This document shows positions 1 to 17,700 of a stretch of 64,000 nt of DNA, in pieces. A program made the translations under genes and the position numbers. The DNA is taken from positions 99,945,835-100,009,834 of the forward strand of contig NC_084469.1 of assembly GCF_027409185.1 (NCBI RefSeq), read 5' to 3'. The first letter of the stretch is position 1. Each line of letters begins with the position of its first letter. The notes beneath the pieces are model-generated. The model was not told the origin of the DNA. It did not search any database and worked only from the letters and a program-made list of their open reading frames with translations. This DNA is from Cynocephalus volans (lineage: Eukaryota; Chordata; Mammalia; Dermoptera; Cynocephalidae).

Positions 1-153
1 GGAGCCACCATCTTTTCTCCAAGTCCTTTCCAGCTACTACGCCTTTGCTTTGGCTGCCTCCCCAACCCCCCACCCCCACACTGTGCTCTCTCCCTTGGGC
101 TCCCATCTCTTCAATCTAGAACTCTCTGAAATAATGGAAATGTTAGATATCTA

Positions 154-312
154 TGCTGTCCCATATGGTAGCCACTAGCCACACTGGCTTTTAGGTACTT
201 GACATGTGGATGGTGTGAGTGAGGAACTGAATTTGGAACTGTATTTCATTTTAATCAAAATCAAAATCAAAATTTATATAGTTACATGTGGCTAGAGACT
301 AGTAGTGGACAG
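154..312 (+). mobile_element. Short inverted-repeat DNA transposon remnant (MER-type, hAT-like)
   Basis: The ends are imperfect inverted copies: TGCTGTCCCATATGGTAGCC at the left, and a right end whose complement is of the same type around the GTGGCTAG motif, with an AT-rich centre. A related copy lies at 45,735-45,935. The subfamily is not assigned. Confidence 0.6.
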
Positions 313-677
313 AACATTCTAGAAGCTTTCCTGGACCCACTGTAATACCGGTCTAAAGCAGGGTTCCTCTGTAACCTTCTACACTTCCTTCATACCTCTC
401 ACCAGTCGTCATTGGTCATGTTGTTCCTGTACTATCTGCCTCTCCCACTGGCACTGGACAGTCCGTGGACACCCAATTTCCCTTGATGCCCACACCTAGC
501 ACAGAGCTTGGTCCACAGTAGGCCTTTGGACATGTTTGTTGAAAGAATAGTGTGACCTGCCATCGGCACGTCCTGCTCAGTCTCCTTTCTCTCCCCTGAC
601 CCCTGCAGCCTGCAGGACAACCACCATTGCCAGACCCAGACAGCCCCTCCTGGGCCACCCCATTGGAAAAAGGGGTT

Positions 678-800
678 AAGAATATGTCTTCTGGAATCAG
701 GCAGCACTGGATTAAACCCGGCTCCACCACCCAGTAGCTAACCTTGCACAGGTTACTGCAACTTTATGACTGTTGGTAAAGTAGACTCAGGAAACTTCCA
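678..800 (+). repeat. MIR fragment
   Basis: Diverged MIR body: a 'tctggaatcaggcagcactgg' -like start followed by the 'gtagctaacctt..caggttactgcaac' region. It is incomplete. Confidence 0.55.
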
Positions 801-1038
801 GGCCTGAGCCCCACATTGAGATGCTGCCGGTCCCACCTGTCCCCCCAAATTCTGAGCCACTCTCTTTGTAGCTCTGCAGAATCTCCCATATTCTCTCCCC
901 AAATCTTCTCTTCTCACCCTGCTATGTCCCCAAGCCCCCTTAATGGCCAACTCCAAGAGACCCGGAGCCCAAGTTTGGGGCTGTGTTGGACCTCAGGGAG
1001 GCAGGCCAGGCGGGGGTGTGTGGGGCCGCATGGCTGAC

Positions 1039-8011
<6,973 letters not shown>

Positions 8012-8155
8012 GCCGGGGCAGGGAGCGCGGGACGAGGGCGGCCGGGCGGGCGCGGCGGGGCAGCCTGGGTCCGAGCGCCCGCCGCTGTCAATGCGGGCCT
8101 CGCTCCCTCGCGGCGCAGCTTCAAACCCTCCCGCATCAGCTGACTCGCCGTCGCG

Positions 8156-8165
8156 GTCACGTGAC
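8156..8165. promoter_or_regulatory. CLEAR element GTCACGTGAC (TFEB/TFE3/MITF site)
   Basis: A perfect 10-bp palindrome equal to the CLEAR consensus core, 145 bp upstream of the MCOLN1 start codon. TFEB control of MCOLN1 through CLEAR sites is established for the human gene. Confidence 0.8.
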
Positions 8166-8198
8166 CAGGGCGCCAGGACCAGGGCGCCAGGGTGCCCC

Positions 8199-8206
8199 CA
8201 CGTGAC
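8199..8206. promoter_or_regulatory. Second CLEAR-type E-box CACGTGAC
   Basis: It lies 43 bp from the first site. On the minus strand it reads GTCACGTG, so it matches the CLEAR core on one flank. Confidence 0.7.
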
Positions 8207-8589
8207 CGGATCCGGCTCCTCGCCCCCCCGCGCCACGAACACCGAGGCCCGAGCAGCACGCATGCGCGCCTCAGCCCAGCGGCTCGCGTAGCCGAAGGCG
8301 GTCGCGCGGTCCTAGCGCCGATGGGTGTTGGGGAGTCGGGGGTTGGGCTGGCTCTGAGTGTGACAACGACTGGCCCCGCCCTGGCTCACTGTCATGCTCC
8401 GCGTGCAGTGCCCACCTCGCGACTTCCATGTCCAGAGCTTGACCCCTTACCCTCCGCAGTGTCCGGTGATGACCCTGCTTCCTATCCCAGGGCTGCCTTC
8501 CTCCTTCCTCTCAGAAACACGTCTGCCCCTCTTATCCGGACCTTCAGCAAACCCTGTTCCCTAACTACGTACCAAATGGGACCACTTAT

Positions 8590-8910
8590 CCCCACCCCTA
8601 TTGCTCCCAGCCCAGAGTCCTTCAACATTCCTGGCCTGGACCCTTGCAGCAACCTCCTCCCTGATCTCAGCCCCTCTCCACTCCTCCTGCTCCCTCCACT
8701 CCAATTTCCGGTGCAGCCAGAACCTTCTTCAAAGAATAATTCCTATCCGTCCTCTGCTGCACCTGCCGTTGGCTTCCTGTTGCTCTGGAATGACAAGCAA
8801 ACTCCGCATTTCAGTCTACCAGACCCTCTGGTCTGCCCCAGGAGCTCCTCCCACAGCGCATCTCTCAATGGCCCCAGGGCCTTTGCACAGTCTTGCCCTG
8901 GAGCATAATG
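8590..8910 (+). repeat. L2 (LINE-2) 3' remnant
   Basis: Contains the typical L2 phrase around GGGCCTTTGCACAGTCTTGC preceded by the pyrimidine-rich 'ctccctccactccaa' segment. An open frame running through it is accidental. Confidence 0.6.
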
Positions 8911-8969
8911 GTTAATTATGTAGACTGTCGCTGTAGAAAGCAGACAATGTGGATTTATTTCTTTTTTCT

Positions 8970-9170
8970 TCAATTTGGGTTTAAATCTTGGTGCTGTCAG
9001 CTGCCACTTCTGTCTTCCAGAGTCCCTGAAGCTCCATGTGCCTCAGTTTCCTCATTTTCAAAATGGGGACACTCAGTCAGAGTTAACTGCCTCCTGGGAC
9101 TATTGAGAGAATTAAATGGGAGAATGCAAAAGCATCGCACAAGGCTGGGCAAACAGTACTGATTATTTTT
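8970..9170 (+). repeat. MIR
   Basis: Carries TGTGCCTCAGTTTCCTCATT with a following 'tcaaaatggggacac' segment and a 'gagagaattaaatgg' tail. Confidence 0.75.
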
Positions 9171-9821
9171 AGTTGTTACTGGGATTATAAAATCCTTCTT
9201 GGAGAAAGCTGCTCCCCGCCCCCCATCTAAATCAGAAGTCTTATTTGCTTCTTCTAGAATGTACCATACTCTGTAATTACTCTAAACATTTCTGGATTTG
9301 ATGTGTGAGCTCTATCAGGGTCAAAGCCATGCTTATCTTGCTCCATGGTGAAACCAAGCAATCGAGATGTTAGTTGAACACTTAGACAAACAGCCTCCCT
9401 TTGTCCAGTGATTGTACCTGTAATGGGGGCTTTGAAGAGCAAGGTGTAAGTTAAAAGAGAAGATGGGGCAGGGCTGCCCCCATGGTCTCATATCAGGCTC
9501 TACCATCAGCTCACTAGGCTGTCAACATGCCAGAAATTCCAGCATTACTGGAAAAGCCAAAGGATCCTTCTCAGGCCACCTGTAGGCTGAGCCTCCGCTT
9601 GACTAGAGAAGCCAGATCTGGGGGAGCAGAGAGTGGTGACTAGTGGGACAGACTGCTGTGACACCTTGTGGGGGAAGCTGGGAAACTTGGAGGGTGTGGC
9701 TCCAGGGCCAGAGGAAGAAGCCAGGACACTGGCTCCAGACTTATGGCTGGCCAGGCCACACCCTCATGTCCAGGGAAAGCGCAAAAGGCAAGCGACGACA
9801 CAGTGCGGGGCAGTGGAGGAT

Positions 9822-9827
9822 TTTACT
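9822..9827 (-). terminator. ZNF358: Variant poly(A) signal AGTAAA of ZNF358
   Basis: The plus strand reads TTTACT, 50 bp after the stop codon. No AATAAA lies within the next few hundred bases, so this common variant is the likely signal and the 3' UTR would be only about 70-90 nt. Confidence 0.55.
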
Positions 9828-9876
9828 AACTGAACGACACACAACTTCCCAGGCCCCGTGGATGCTGGAGTCCCCT

Positions 9877-11601
9877 TCAGCCATCAGGCCCCAGCAGGGC
9901 CCCTTGCTCCTGTACCCACTCAGGACTCTCGCCGGTAGGGAGGGCTGTGCTGACAGTGTCATAGGTGGGAGAGCAGGGATCGGGGTGGGACTCAGGGTTG
10001 GGGTCAGGGCTGGGCACAGGATCGGGATCTGGGCCAGGACCAGATTTATGGTCAGGACTGGGCACAAGGTCAGCATCGGCATCATACCCAGGCTTAGGGT
10101 TGGAAGATTGGACAGGATCGGGGCTAGGGGGGGATCCGGATCCAGGGAGGGGTTTGGGGCTGGGATTGGGAAGGGAGCCCAGCACAGAGCTAGGGTTAGG
10201 GCTGCGGCCAGAGCTGGGGCCAGGGCTGAGGCTCAGGCTAGAGCTGAGCACAGAGACAGCATCAGGACCCAAGAGGGAGACCTGCGCGGGCCTCATCATA
10301 GATGCAGGGCTCAGGCCAGGCCCGAGGCTCAGGCCGGCTGCAGCTGCCGCAGCTGCAGCGGCAGCGGCCGCAGCTGCCGCGGCGCCCTCATGCACCCGCT
10401 TGTGCTTGGTGAGGCTGGAGGCTTGGCCAAAGGCCTTGCCACAGAGCTGGCAGCGGTAGGGACGCTCGCCGGAATGCACGTGCAGGTGCTGCAGCAGCGC
10501 CGAGCTCTGCCCGAAGGCCTTGGAGCAGTGCGGGCAGGCGTAGGGCCGCTCGCCCGTGTGGATGCGCAGGTGGTGCTGCAAGTTGGAGCTCTGGCCGAAG
10601 GCCTTGCCGCAGTGAGGACAGCGGTAGGGGCGCTCTGCCGTGTGCGTGCGCTGGTGCTGCAGCAGCGCCGAGCTCTGCCCGAAGGCCTTGCCGCACTGCG
10701 GGCACGGGTAGGGCCGCTCGCCCGTGTGCGTGCGCAGATGCTTCAGCAGCGCCGAGCCCTGCCCGAAGCCCTTGGCGCACACGGGGCACTTGTGGGGCCG
10801 CGGGCCGCCGTGCGTGCGCAGGTGCTGCGCCAGCAGCGAGCCGTGCCCGAAGGCCTTGCCGCACACCGGGCAGTGGTGCGGCTTCTCGCCGCTGTGGCTG
10901 CTGCGGTGCTTCAGCAGCGTGGAGCGCCAGCCGAACGCTTTGCCACAGGCCGCGCACTGGTACGGCCGGGCCCCTGTGTGGATCCCGCGGTGCTGCGCCA
11001 GCGTGGCCCCGTGGCTGAAGGACTTGCCGCAGTCGGGGCAGCGGTAGGGCTTCTCGCCGCTGTGGGTGCGGCGGTGCTGGCTCAGCCCCGAGCTGCGGCG
11101 GAAGGCTCGCCCGCAATCGGGGCAGGAGAAGGGCCGGGGTGGGCTGGCAGGGGCGGGGAGCACCGCGGGGCTGGTGGCCAGGACCTGCGGGGCGGCAGTG
11201 AGGCCGGAGGAAAGGGGGTCCACGTCTGGAGCGGCGGGGCTGAGGGTGTCGCTGTTGGGGTCGAGAATCAGGGGTACGGGGCCTATGACATCTGGATCGA
11301 GGTCGAAACTCGAAGATATGGGATCGAGATCTTGGGGATCCGAGTCACGGTTCCCCAAGAAGGAGCCCGGAGTTTCGGCATCCGCGTCCAGATCTTCTGA
11401 GACGGGCTCCAGATCTTCATAGCTGGGGTCGACGTCTTCAGAGACAGTGTTGAGGTCTTCCGGATCAGGCTCTGGGTCTTCAGAAACTGGGTCCAGATCT
11501 TCGGGGTTGGGGTCCACGTCCTCTGAGTCAGAGTCAAGCTCTTCATAAACGGGCCTGGGGCCTTTGTGGCCTGGGTTCCTGACCAGGACTGAGCGCCTCA
11601 T
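9877..11601 (-). CDS. ZNF358: Zinc finger protein 358, nine C2H2 fingers
   Basis: Predicted nuclear DNA-binding protein of 574 residues (the human protein is 568). Residues 1-157 are acidic and Pro/Ser-rich with EDLDP/EDVDP-type repeats. Nine tandem C2H2 fingers at 28-residue spacing run from C160 to H404, with TGEKP-like linkers and mostly the K-A-F-G-Q-S-S core. A 16-alanine run (407-422) follows, then a Pro/Asp/Ser-rich tail ending ALLGPDG. There is no KRAB or SCAN box. The start is the ATG at 11601-11599, which opens the MRRSVLV N-terminus; the frame is open 50 codons further up, but a splice acceptor (CTGCAG at about 11,645-11,640) lies between, so exon 2 starts near 11,639 and the 5' exon is non-coding. 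Human work links ZNF358 to osteoblast/limb expression; targets are not visible here. Confidence 0.97.
   Translation of the reverse strand: MRRSVLVRNPGHKGPRPVYEELDSDSEDVDPNPEDLDPVSEDPEPDPEDLNTVSEDVDPSYEDLEPVSEDLDADAETPGSFLGNRDSDPQDLDPISSSFDLDPDVIGPVPLILDPNSDTLSPAAPDVDPLSSGLTAAPQVLATSPAVLPAPASPPRPFSCPDCGRAFRRSSGLSQHRRTHSGEKPYRCPDCGKSFSHGATLAQHRGIHTGARPYQCAACGKAFGWRSTLLKHRSSHSGEKPHHCPVCGKAFGHGSLLAQHLRTHGGPRPHKCPVCAKGFGQGSALLKHLRTHTGERPYPCPQCGKAFGQSSALLQHQRTHTAERPYRCPHCGKAFGQSSNLQHHLRIHTGERPYACPHCSKAFGQSSALLQHLHVHSGERPYRCQLCGKAFGQASSLTKHKRVHEGAAAAAAAAAAAAAAAAGLSLGPGLSPASMMRPAQVSLLGPDAVSVLSSSLSLSPGPSSGRSPNPSSVLGSLPNPSPKPLPGSGSPPSPDPVQSSNPKPGYDADADLVPSPDHKSGPGPDPDPVPSPDPNPESHPDPCSPTYDTVSTALPTGESPEWVQEQGALLGPDG
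10333..10384 (-). repeat. GCN (alanine) codon run in ZNF358
   Basis: Sixteen alanine codons that mix GCC, GCG, GCA and GCT, so the DNA is not a pure trinucleotide array and should be rather stable. Confidence 0.95.
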
Positions 11602-11749
11602 CGCAGGTGTGGAAGTACTGGCTGCTTCTGGGGTAGGATCTGCAGGGTGAGGACAGAGGGTGGGTGGAGGTAGGTTCTGTGGAACAGGGGGTCTCTTTTG
11701 GAGTCTGGGCACGGATGGGAGAGGGGGACCAGCCATGCCCCCAGAACCC

Positions 11750-11914
11750 ACTTTTTTTTTTTTTTAAGATGACAGTAAGGCGATCTTAACCCTTGGTGTT
11801 GTCAGCACCACGCTCTCCCAAGTGAGCTAACTGCCCATCCCTATATAGGGATTCAAACCCGTGGCCTTGGTGTTATCAGCACCACACTGTCCCAAGTGAG
11901 CCACAGGCCAGCCC
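11750..11914 (-). mobile_element. Dimeric tRNA-derived SINE (CYN-like)
   Basis: Read on the minus strand it is left unit + right unit + A tail. The flanks CAGAACCCACTT and CAGAACCTACTT form a slightly diverged target-site duplication. It lies in ZNF358 intron 1, 110 bp from the coding exon. Confidence 0.9.
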
Positions 11915-12159
11915 AGAACCTACTTCTTAACATACACATAGATCTTTCCCTTGTCTCCGACTATAGAGAGACTTCTGACTCTCCCCAGCCAGGCTGCCAG
12001 TAAAGGGATCTTGATGGGACATGGTGGGCCCCTCCCCTCTCAGCCCCGAACCTGGATGGAAGTCATGGGACCCAGCACTGGAGGTCTCTAGTGCCCAACT
12101 CCATGGCTCTGCCCCTCTCTCCATCTCGGCCTCCTCCAGTGGGTAGCTTAGGTCCTATG

Positions 12160-13530
12160 GAGGAGACAGTCCTAGTTTCTGACCCCTTGAAGAGGGCGGG
12201 TGTCAGGGTTCCTGTGCTCTTGAGTGCATGGCCTGAATTCTGTCCCACAGTTGGGGGTGGCAGATTTGGGGGTTCCTAATAGTGAGGTGTACTTGTGGCT
12301 CATCCCGAGCTCTGGAACCTGGCTGGGGGATAAGAGTGAGGGGCAAACAACATTTGGTACCCCTCTTGGGTCATGGGGGGGGCAGGGTGGCGCTGGCTTG
12401 CCTCCAGGGGAGGAGACAACCTGAATTCCAGACCTCACAGCTCAGAGTGGGAGTGTCAATACATCTGTGTTCTCTCTTAGACAGAAGATTCCTGAATGCC
12501 TGTTCCTACAGCTAGAGGGTGAGGGTCACAAAAAGATATATGGGACCACTCCTGGTTGGGAGGACAGGGAGACCCATGGACTCCATAGCCAGCCAGAAGG
12601 GTAGGGACAGTTGACCATATTCCTGTTTTCCCAATTGGCTAGAAGATCCTGAATTCTAACCCCTAGAAGGAGGGTAGGCAAAAGTAATACTAGGGATTCT
12701 TGGATTGCTAGGGAAACCCCTGGGTCATTTCATCCAAGGGGAGATTCCTGAGTGTCTGGCCCCAGGGCAGGGGCACACTGTGTTCCTTCCTGGAGGAAAG
12801 ACCCTGAACTGGAATTTAGGGTAAAGAGACAATAGCTGGGACCTCATCTGGAGAGCAAGAGGAGCTCAGGGGTACCTGTTGGGAGATGCCCTGAGCTACC
12901 CACCCCCTGGCTGGGTGTCTGCAGGCAAACAATAAATAGATACGTTCCTGGGAGTCAGGAGGACATCTGGCTCCTCTTCTGGGCAAGGGGACACACTGAG
13001 CCACGACCCCATAGCTGAGAGTGTGTAAGCAAACAGAGAGGGCGAGCTCCTGGGTGGCCTCCTCAAACCAGACCCTGTAGTTGGAGGGTGGGGGGAACAA
13101 TACCTGGGTCCCCTCCAGGGTTCCTGGGGAGCAGAGGAACCCTTAGATTGCCTCCAGAGGATGGGGCCTCCAGAATTCCCATCTTTTAGCTGGCAAGTGG
13201 GAGGAGAAATCACTGGGGGCCTTCCTGAGTTCCTGGGGGGCAGGTGGACTCTGGATCACCACCTGGGGAAAGGCCTTCCAGAACTCTGTACCCCAAGACT
13301 GGAGGGGAAGGGAGACAATAGCCAGGCCCCTTCCTGGGGTCCTGGAGGTAAGGGGCTCCTCTGGGTCCCTCTTCTGAGGACAGGGCCTCCTGAACTCCCG
13401 ACCCCAGGCTGGAGGTGGGGACAACAATAACCGGGGACCCTCCTGGGCTCCAGGAGGCGGGGAGGCTCGGGATCTCCTCCTGGGGAGGGGGCGTCCCGAG
13501 CTCCGGAGCCCAGAGCTGGCGGACGCCCCC
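12160..13530. repeat. Degenerate ~108-bp tandem array filling ZNF358 intron 1
   Basis: A unit of the form CCTGAATTC..ACCCC..AGCTGGGAGTGGGG..ACAATA..GGGACC recurs at roughly 12,231, 12,421, 12,491, 12,648, 12,747, 12,802, 12,889, 12,994, 13,058, 13,167, 13,275, 13,386 and 13,494. The last five are 108-111 bp apart; older units are shorter and more diverged. Confidence 0.75.
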
Positions 13531-14110
13531 CACCCCTCCCGATGGCAGGCTCCCAGCCTCCGGGGCCTTCCCTCGCGACCGCAGCGGCGGGGTGGGCGCG
13601 CTCGCCGGCGGGCCGCGGGGTCCCCTCCCATCGCGCCCGCGACCCCGCTCGCCCGGGCCGGGGCCGGCGGCGCGCGGGGCGGGGGGCGAATAGAGGTCGC
13701 CTCGAGCCGCGCCCCGCGCCGGGGCCCCCCGCCTGCCCCCCGCCCGGCCCCGGCCCGGCCCGGCCCGGCCCGCTCGCGGGGACACTCACCCGGCGTCCCT
13801 CGCCCCTGCCCGGCCCGCCGCGCCCGTGCCGGCCGCCGGCGCCCCCCGGGCCCGCAGGAAGCCCCCCGCCCGCCAGCCCCGCCGGCGGCCCCCTCGGCCC
13901 AGCGGCCCCGCCAGGCGCTCCCGGGGAGCGAGAGGGGCCGGCCGAGGGCCGCAGCGGGAGCTGCTGGGACTTGTAGTTCTCCCGCGCCCGCCGCGGCCGT
14001 CGCCATCGCTGCCCCCGCCCCCCGGGCCAGCCTTTGTCCCGGCCCGGCCACCCCGGCCGCGCCGCCCGCCTTTGTCTGCGCCCGGCCTCGCCCGCGCGGC
14101 CCCGGCCCTG
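13480..14110 (-). promoter_or_regulatory. ZNF358: ZNF358 promoter CpG island and non-coding exon 1
   Basis: Extremely GC- and CpG-rich. On the minus strand a strong donor (CCGG/GTGAGTG) ends a likely first exon at 13,790. At about 13,960-13,980 the minus strand reads ACTACAAGTCCCAGCAG, the ZNF143/Staf-type promoter motif seen in many zinc-finger gene promoters. Open frames across the island reflect base composition only. Confidence 0.7.
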
Positions 14111-14149
14111 CCCTCCGTCTCCTCCTGTGCCCCTCTCAGCCCCTCTCGG

Positions 14150-14410
14150 GCCCTGGCCCTGTCTCTCTCTGCCCCTGTCCCTCTCCGTCCCTATCTCTAT
14201 CTCTGTTCCATTCTCTCTCTCCCTGTCCCTGTCTTTCTATCTCTGTTCCTTTCGCTGTCTCTGTGTCCCCATCTGTCTCTCTCTCTGTGTTTCCATCTTT
14301 GCCTCTGTTCTTGTCATTTTCTCTGCCTCTGCCCCCTCTTTGTCTCTGTCTCTGTCTCTCTGTCTCTGCCTCCTGCCCATGTCTCTGATTCTATCTCTGT
14401 TCAAAGAATG
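14150..14410. repeat. Pyrimidine-rich low-complexity tract (CTCTGT)n-like
   Basis: About 260 bp of imperfect CTCTGTCTCT/CCCTGTCC repeats lie just outside the ZNF358 CpG island. The strand asymmetry is strong. Confidence 0.85.
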
Positions 14411-15101
14411 CCAAACATGATATCGCTCTTGCAGACGCGCTATGCACATAAGCGTAGTCAAGCCTCTGAGAAGCCCTGCAATTTAAAACATGCCCATTTT
14501 TGCTTAATCCAGCATTTTCCAATTTTTTTTTTTTTTTTTTTTTGATGGTGCAACTCTCCACTATTTCTGGGTAATACCCTTCAACAACCCCAAGAAATAG
14601 AGTTTGGGATACTCTCCCTTAGTGTTTTCAGCCTCCTACCCAGATGGCGGGTCACTGCTGTCCCTGGTGGACTCTGGGTGCCTGATGTGAATTGGTGATT
14701 TCTGGAGAAACTTGTCCAGGGCAAACTTTACCTGGAGATACAGATCCCCACAAGAGGGAGTGAAAACAGTCCACAGCAGCTGGCAGCTGGGCTGTGAGGT
14801 TCCTCACTAAACAGAAACAATGATCGCTCAGTATAAACAACGATCAGACAAGGCCACTCTGTGGCCATGTCTGAACCAAGATAGAGACAAGGACATTCTG
14901 CAACCACAAAAATGAATACACATTCTCCTCTCCCAGCTAACACAGATGACTGCTGCTTCTTCAATGACAGCTCCAAACCCACTTCCATCCTCCCACCTCT
15001 GAGATAAAAATCACCGAAATACCCAATCACCAATCTGCTCCTTGCTTCCTGGCAGCAGCACCCTAGAATGGCTTCAACTCTTCTTAAAATCAACCAGCAC
15101 A

Positions 15102-15208
15102 TGGCTGGCTGGTGAGCTCAACTGGTTAGAGCATTGCCTTGTAACACCAAGGTCAAGGCTTTAGATCCCCTTACTGGTCAGCCGCCACAAACAAACAAAC
15201 AAAAAACT
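15102..15208 (+). mobile_element. tRNA-derived SINE monomer (CYN-like)
   Basis: Flanked by the exact 10-bp duplication AACCAGCACA (15,092-15,101 and 15,209-15,218). The tail is (ACAA)n. Confidence 0.92.
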
Positions 15209-15285
15209 AACCAGCACAAGCCCAAATCCTCTGAGAAGTCCCCCTGTCTCCAATTCCTTCTTATAGAAAATCCCAATGGTTCCCC

Positions 15286-15374
15286 AGTATGTGGTCTCTC
15301 TAAGGGGATCTGAACCTTCGACCTTGGAGTTACCAGCACCATACTCTAACTAAGTGAGCTAACCAGCCAGCCCC
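15286..15374 (-). mobile_element. tRNA-derived SINE monomer (CYN-like)
   Basis: Minus-strand monomer ending GTGAGCTAACCAGCCAGCC on the plus strand. Confidence 0.85.
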
Positions 15375-15672
15375 AGAACTAGCCTTTTTGACCACAGGTA
15401 TATTTCTGATGGTCTGTGCCTGGTGGATTTTAACACCACCTACCGTCAAATACAGACAGCCCTGAGCAAACCAGGCTTGCAGGAGTCTTCTCTCTTCCTT
15501 CCTGAGCCTTCTGTATCTGTGTGGGACTCATGGCCTGAGACTTGCTTTCCACATTTCTGTGGAGCCCACAGCAGACCTGAGAGATATGAGATGATTTCAA
15601 CTGGAATATGTCACTGGTTCCTCATCCTGCCATCTCCTGGATGGTCCCATTACAAAGAATACGTGTAATGAG

Positions 15673-15840
15673 GGCTGGCCAGTTAGCTCAGTTGGGAGAG
15701 TGTGGTGCTGATAAAACCAAGGTTAAGGGTTTCAATCCCCTTACTAGCCAGCCACAAAAAAAAAAAAAGAAAAAAGAAAAAAAAAAAAGAAAAAAGAAAG
15801 AAAGAAAGAAAAGAAAGAAAAGAAAAGAAAAGAAAAGAAA
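15673..15840 (+). mobile_element. tRNA-derived SINE monomer with long (GAAA)n tail
   Basis: A monomer body of about 80 bp is followed by about 85 bp of A-rich and GAAA repeats, i.e. a tail that has grown into a microsatellite. Confidence 0.88.
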
Positions 15841-16999
15841 CAATACCTGTAATAGCATCTGTTGCATGTGTCTGCCTCACATCCAATTCCTGTCAGCTGG
15901 AGCCCCTTCCAGTGTTCTAGGTGGATCTGTGTCTAACACAGCTTCCCAATACCACATGCTCTAGACTCTAATCAGAGAACTTCATCCTCTGGCCACGATA
16001 ATTAGGTCTGCCCTGAGGATGCAAAGTCGGAGGGTCACATTCTTCCTCTGGGATCATGAGTTGTGGGGGCTTATTCTACCCGCAGCCTCCTTCCCTAGTT
16101 ATCCAGAAGAACAGTCTGCAGACTGAGGCCAGTCTACACCAAGATGTAGAGGAGAGAGTCAGACAGATAGCTCTGGGTATATTGGTTGAGCTCCTGGGTA
16201 TGGCCATTCCTGAAAGCCGGAGTCCTCATTCTTTCCAGTATCATGAGCCAACAAATTTCCTGGATGTTTGAAGTAGTTTCAGGGGCTTTCAATACCTTGC
16301 ATATGTGACAGTCTTGGCTTATTTAGAAATTAGTACCCGGAAAGGGAAAGGTGTTGAGGGAAAGAACTTAAAATGTGGAATTGCCTATGCAGAGGTGGGG
16401 TAGAGAGCCAGAGTCACTACATACATGGACTATAAAGTGAATAGTGCTTCCTAGGTTTGTGCAGTGCACAACCTGTCTGGATGTACATCAGCCCCGTAGA
16501 AGAGCCTTTCCCCAGGAAGCTAGAAATAACTGTTATGTGGAAGGAAAACAGCTGATTACATTGTTGCTTGGAACTCAGACCATACATCTGCTGGGGCTGT
16601 GGCTGGAGGGATTTAGAAGAAAAACATCAGGATGCTGGAATATGTGGGTGTTTTTATGCAGCCTTCAGAAACGTCTTGCAAGAGAGACACAAGCTTCTTG
16701 TGTGTACTCCTGAAAGCTGAGACTAACATCTGCTTGATTTTGTGAGATTACCAGAGCTGCATTCTCTGCCCCAAGCTAAAAGGAGGCAGGTAATTAGGTG
16801 GGAGATAAGATTAGGATTATCAGAGAACCAGGGGACACTTGATGCCCTAGGCCACTCCCAAACACTGAACATTCCATCTACAAAGGTAACAATTACACTC
16901 ACTGGGAAGAGCCTATTAGCTAAGCTTATCCACTCTCCCGATTGTAACCTGGGGCAAGATAGAGGCACCGGGCTGACACAGGTCTGCTGTTAGGAGACA

Positions 17000-17510
17000 G
17001 GGTCCAGCAAGGTTGGGCTCCAGACTCACAGATCCTGGCAAGGTTTGGAGAACCCAGGGGTGGGCCAGAGAGCTGGGCCAACCAATGACAGTATTCCGTT
17101 CCTCTGGGCACAGAGATGGCTTCACGACCGAACTGGACATGTGACTCAAGTGGGACAATCAGCATGTTCTTCAAATTCCAGTATGGGAGGGAAGACCGCC
17201 CCTTTTCCTTTGGGGCTTTAATCATTAGGATTGGGGCTATGAGCATCCTCCTTTGCCACTGCTTGTGGGGACATGGGTCTGAGAAATGGTGAGAGAGGCA
17301 GAGAGTCTTGACGTGAAACCAACATGCTAGATGTTAGACCAAATTCCAGGCTTTGTTTCTAAATCAATAAAACCTGCACCCTGCCTTTTTTTTTTTTTTT
17401 TTTTTGCAGCTGGGTGCTAAGGGTATCCAAACCCAATAAAATCTCTTTTTGCTTGAGCCAATAGAGTTCAATTTCTGTCACTTGCAACAAAAATGACTTT
17501 AGACATTAAC
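17000..17510 (+). repeat. Old LTR-like remnant interrupted by a SINE fragment
   Basis: A 'gagccaatagagttcaatttctgtcacttgcaac' -type 3' end and AATAAA motifs resemble ancient mammalian solo LTRs. It is broken by a short SINE piece at about 17,383-17,430. The family is not assigned. Confidence 0.45.
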
Positions 17511-17519
17511 AAATTTAGG

Positions 17520-17700
17520 AACCGTTCATTGAGCTGCAGCCATGTGTTAGGCCATGTTCTAAGTATGGTACATACACATTTTATTTAATCTTTGTACCTG
17601 CTCTGTGAAGGAGGAGCTATTGCCATCCCTATTTGCTCAAGGATGGAAAGACGGGTAAGTAGCAGGTCTGAATTCTGCTGCTGAGTGAAGCTTACTGTCG
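17520..17700 (-). repeat. MIR-like fragment, antisense
   Basis: Reversed MIR features: 'gttctaagtatggtacata' and a decayed 'gaaactgaggc' region. Confidence 0.5.

Larger units (their letters stand above)
1..1036. other. MCOLN1 intron 12 (partial), repeats only
   Basis: No exon of MCOLN1 or another gene is seen here on either strand. It contains an inverted-repeat DNA transposon remnant (154-312) and a MIR (about 678-800); the rest is unclassified. Confidence 0.7.
8341..9821. other. MCOLN1-ZNF358 intergenic spacer
   Basis: No gene is recognised. It holds an L2 remnant (about 8,590-8,910) and a MIR (about 8,970-9,170). The rest is unique-looking DNA. ZNF358 transcription should end at its left end of orientation, near 9,800. 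Confidence 0.7.

Noticed and set aside
1-1036. Search for MCOLN1 exons 13-14
   Set aside because: No frame encodes the C-terminal cysteine-rich or dileucine tail, so they are assumed to lie outside the window and not to be lost.
8192-8908. A 238-codon plus-strand frame beside the MCOLN1 promoter, hinting at a divergent gene
   Set aside because: Its second half is an L2 remnant and the protein looks like translated repeat. No splice or poly(A) support is seen.
9643-11400. A 585-codon open frame on the plus strand opposite ZNF358
   Set aside because: It mirrors the zinc-finger coding strand: the regular C2H2 codons lack stops in this antisense frame. The product is low-complexity Ala/Arg/Gly with no domain.
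13143-14051. A 302-codon minus-strand frame across the ZNF358 CpG island
   Set aside because: It is driven by GC content and the tandem array, has no recognisable domain, and is crossed by the likely exon 1 donor.
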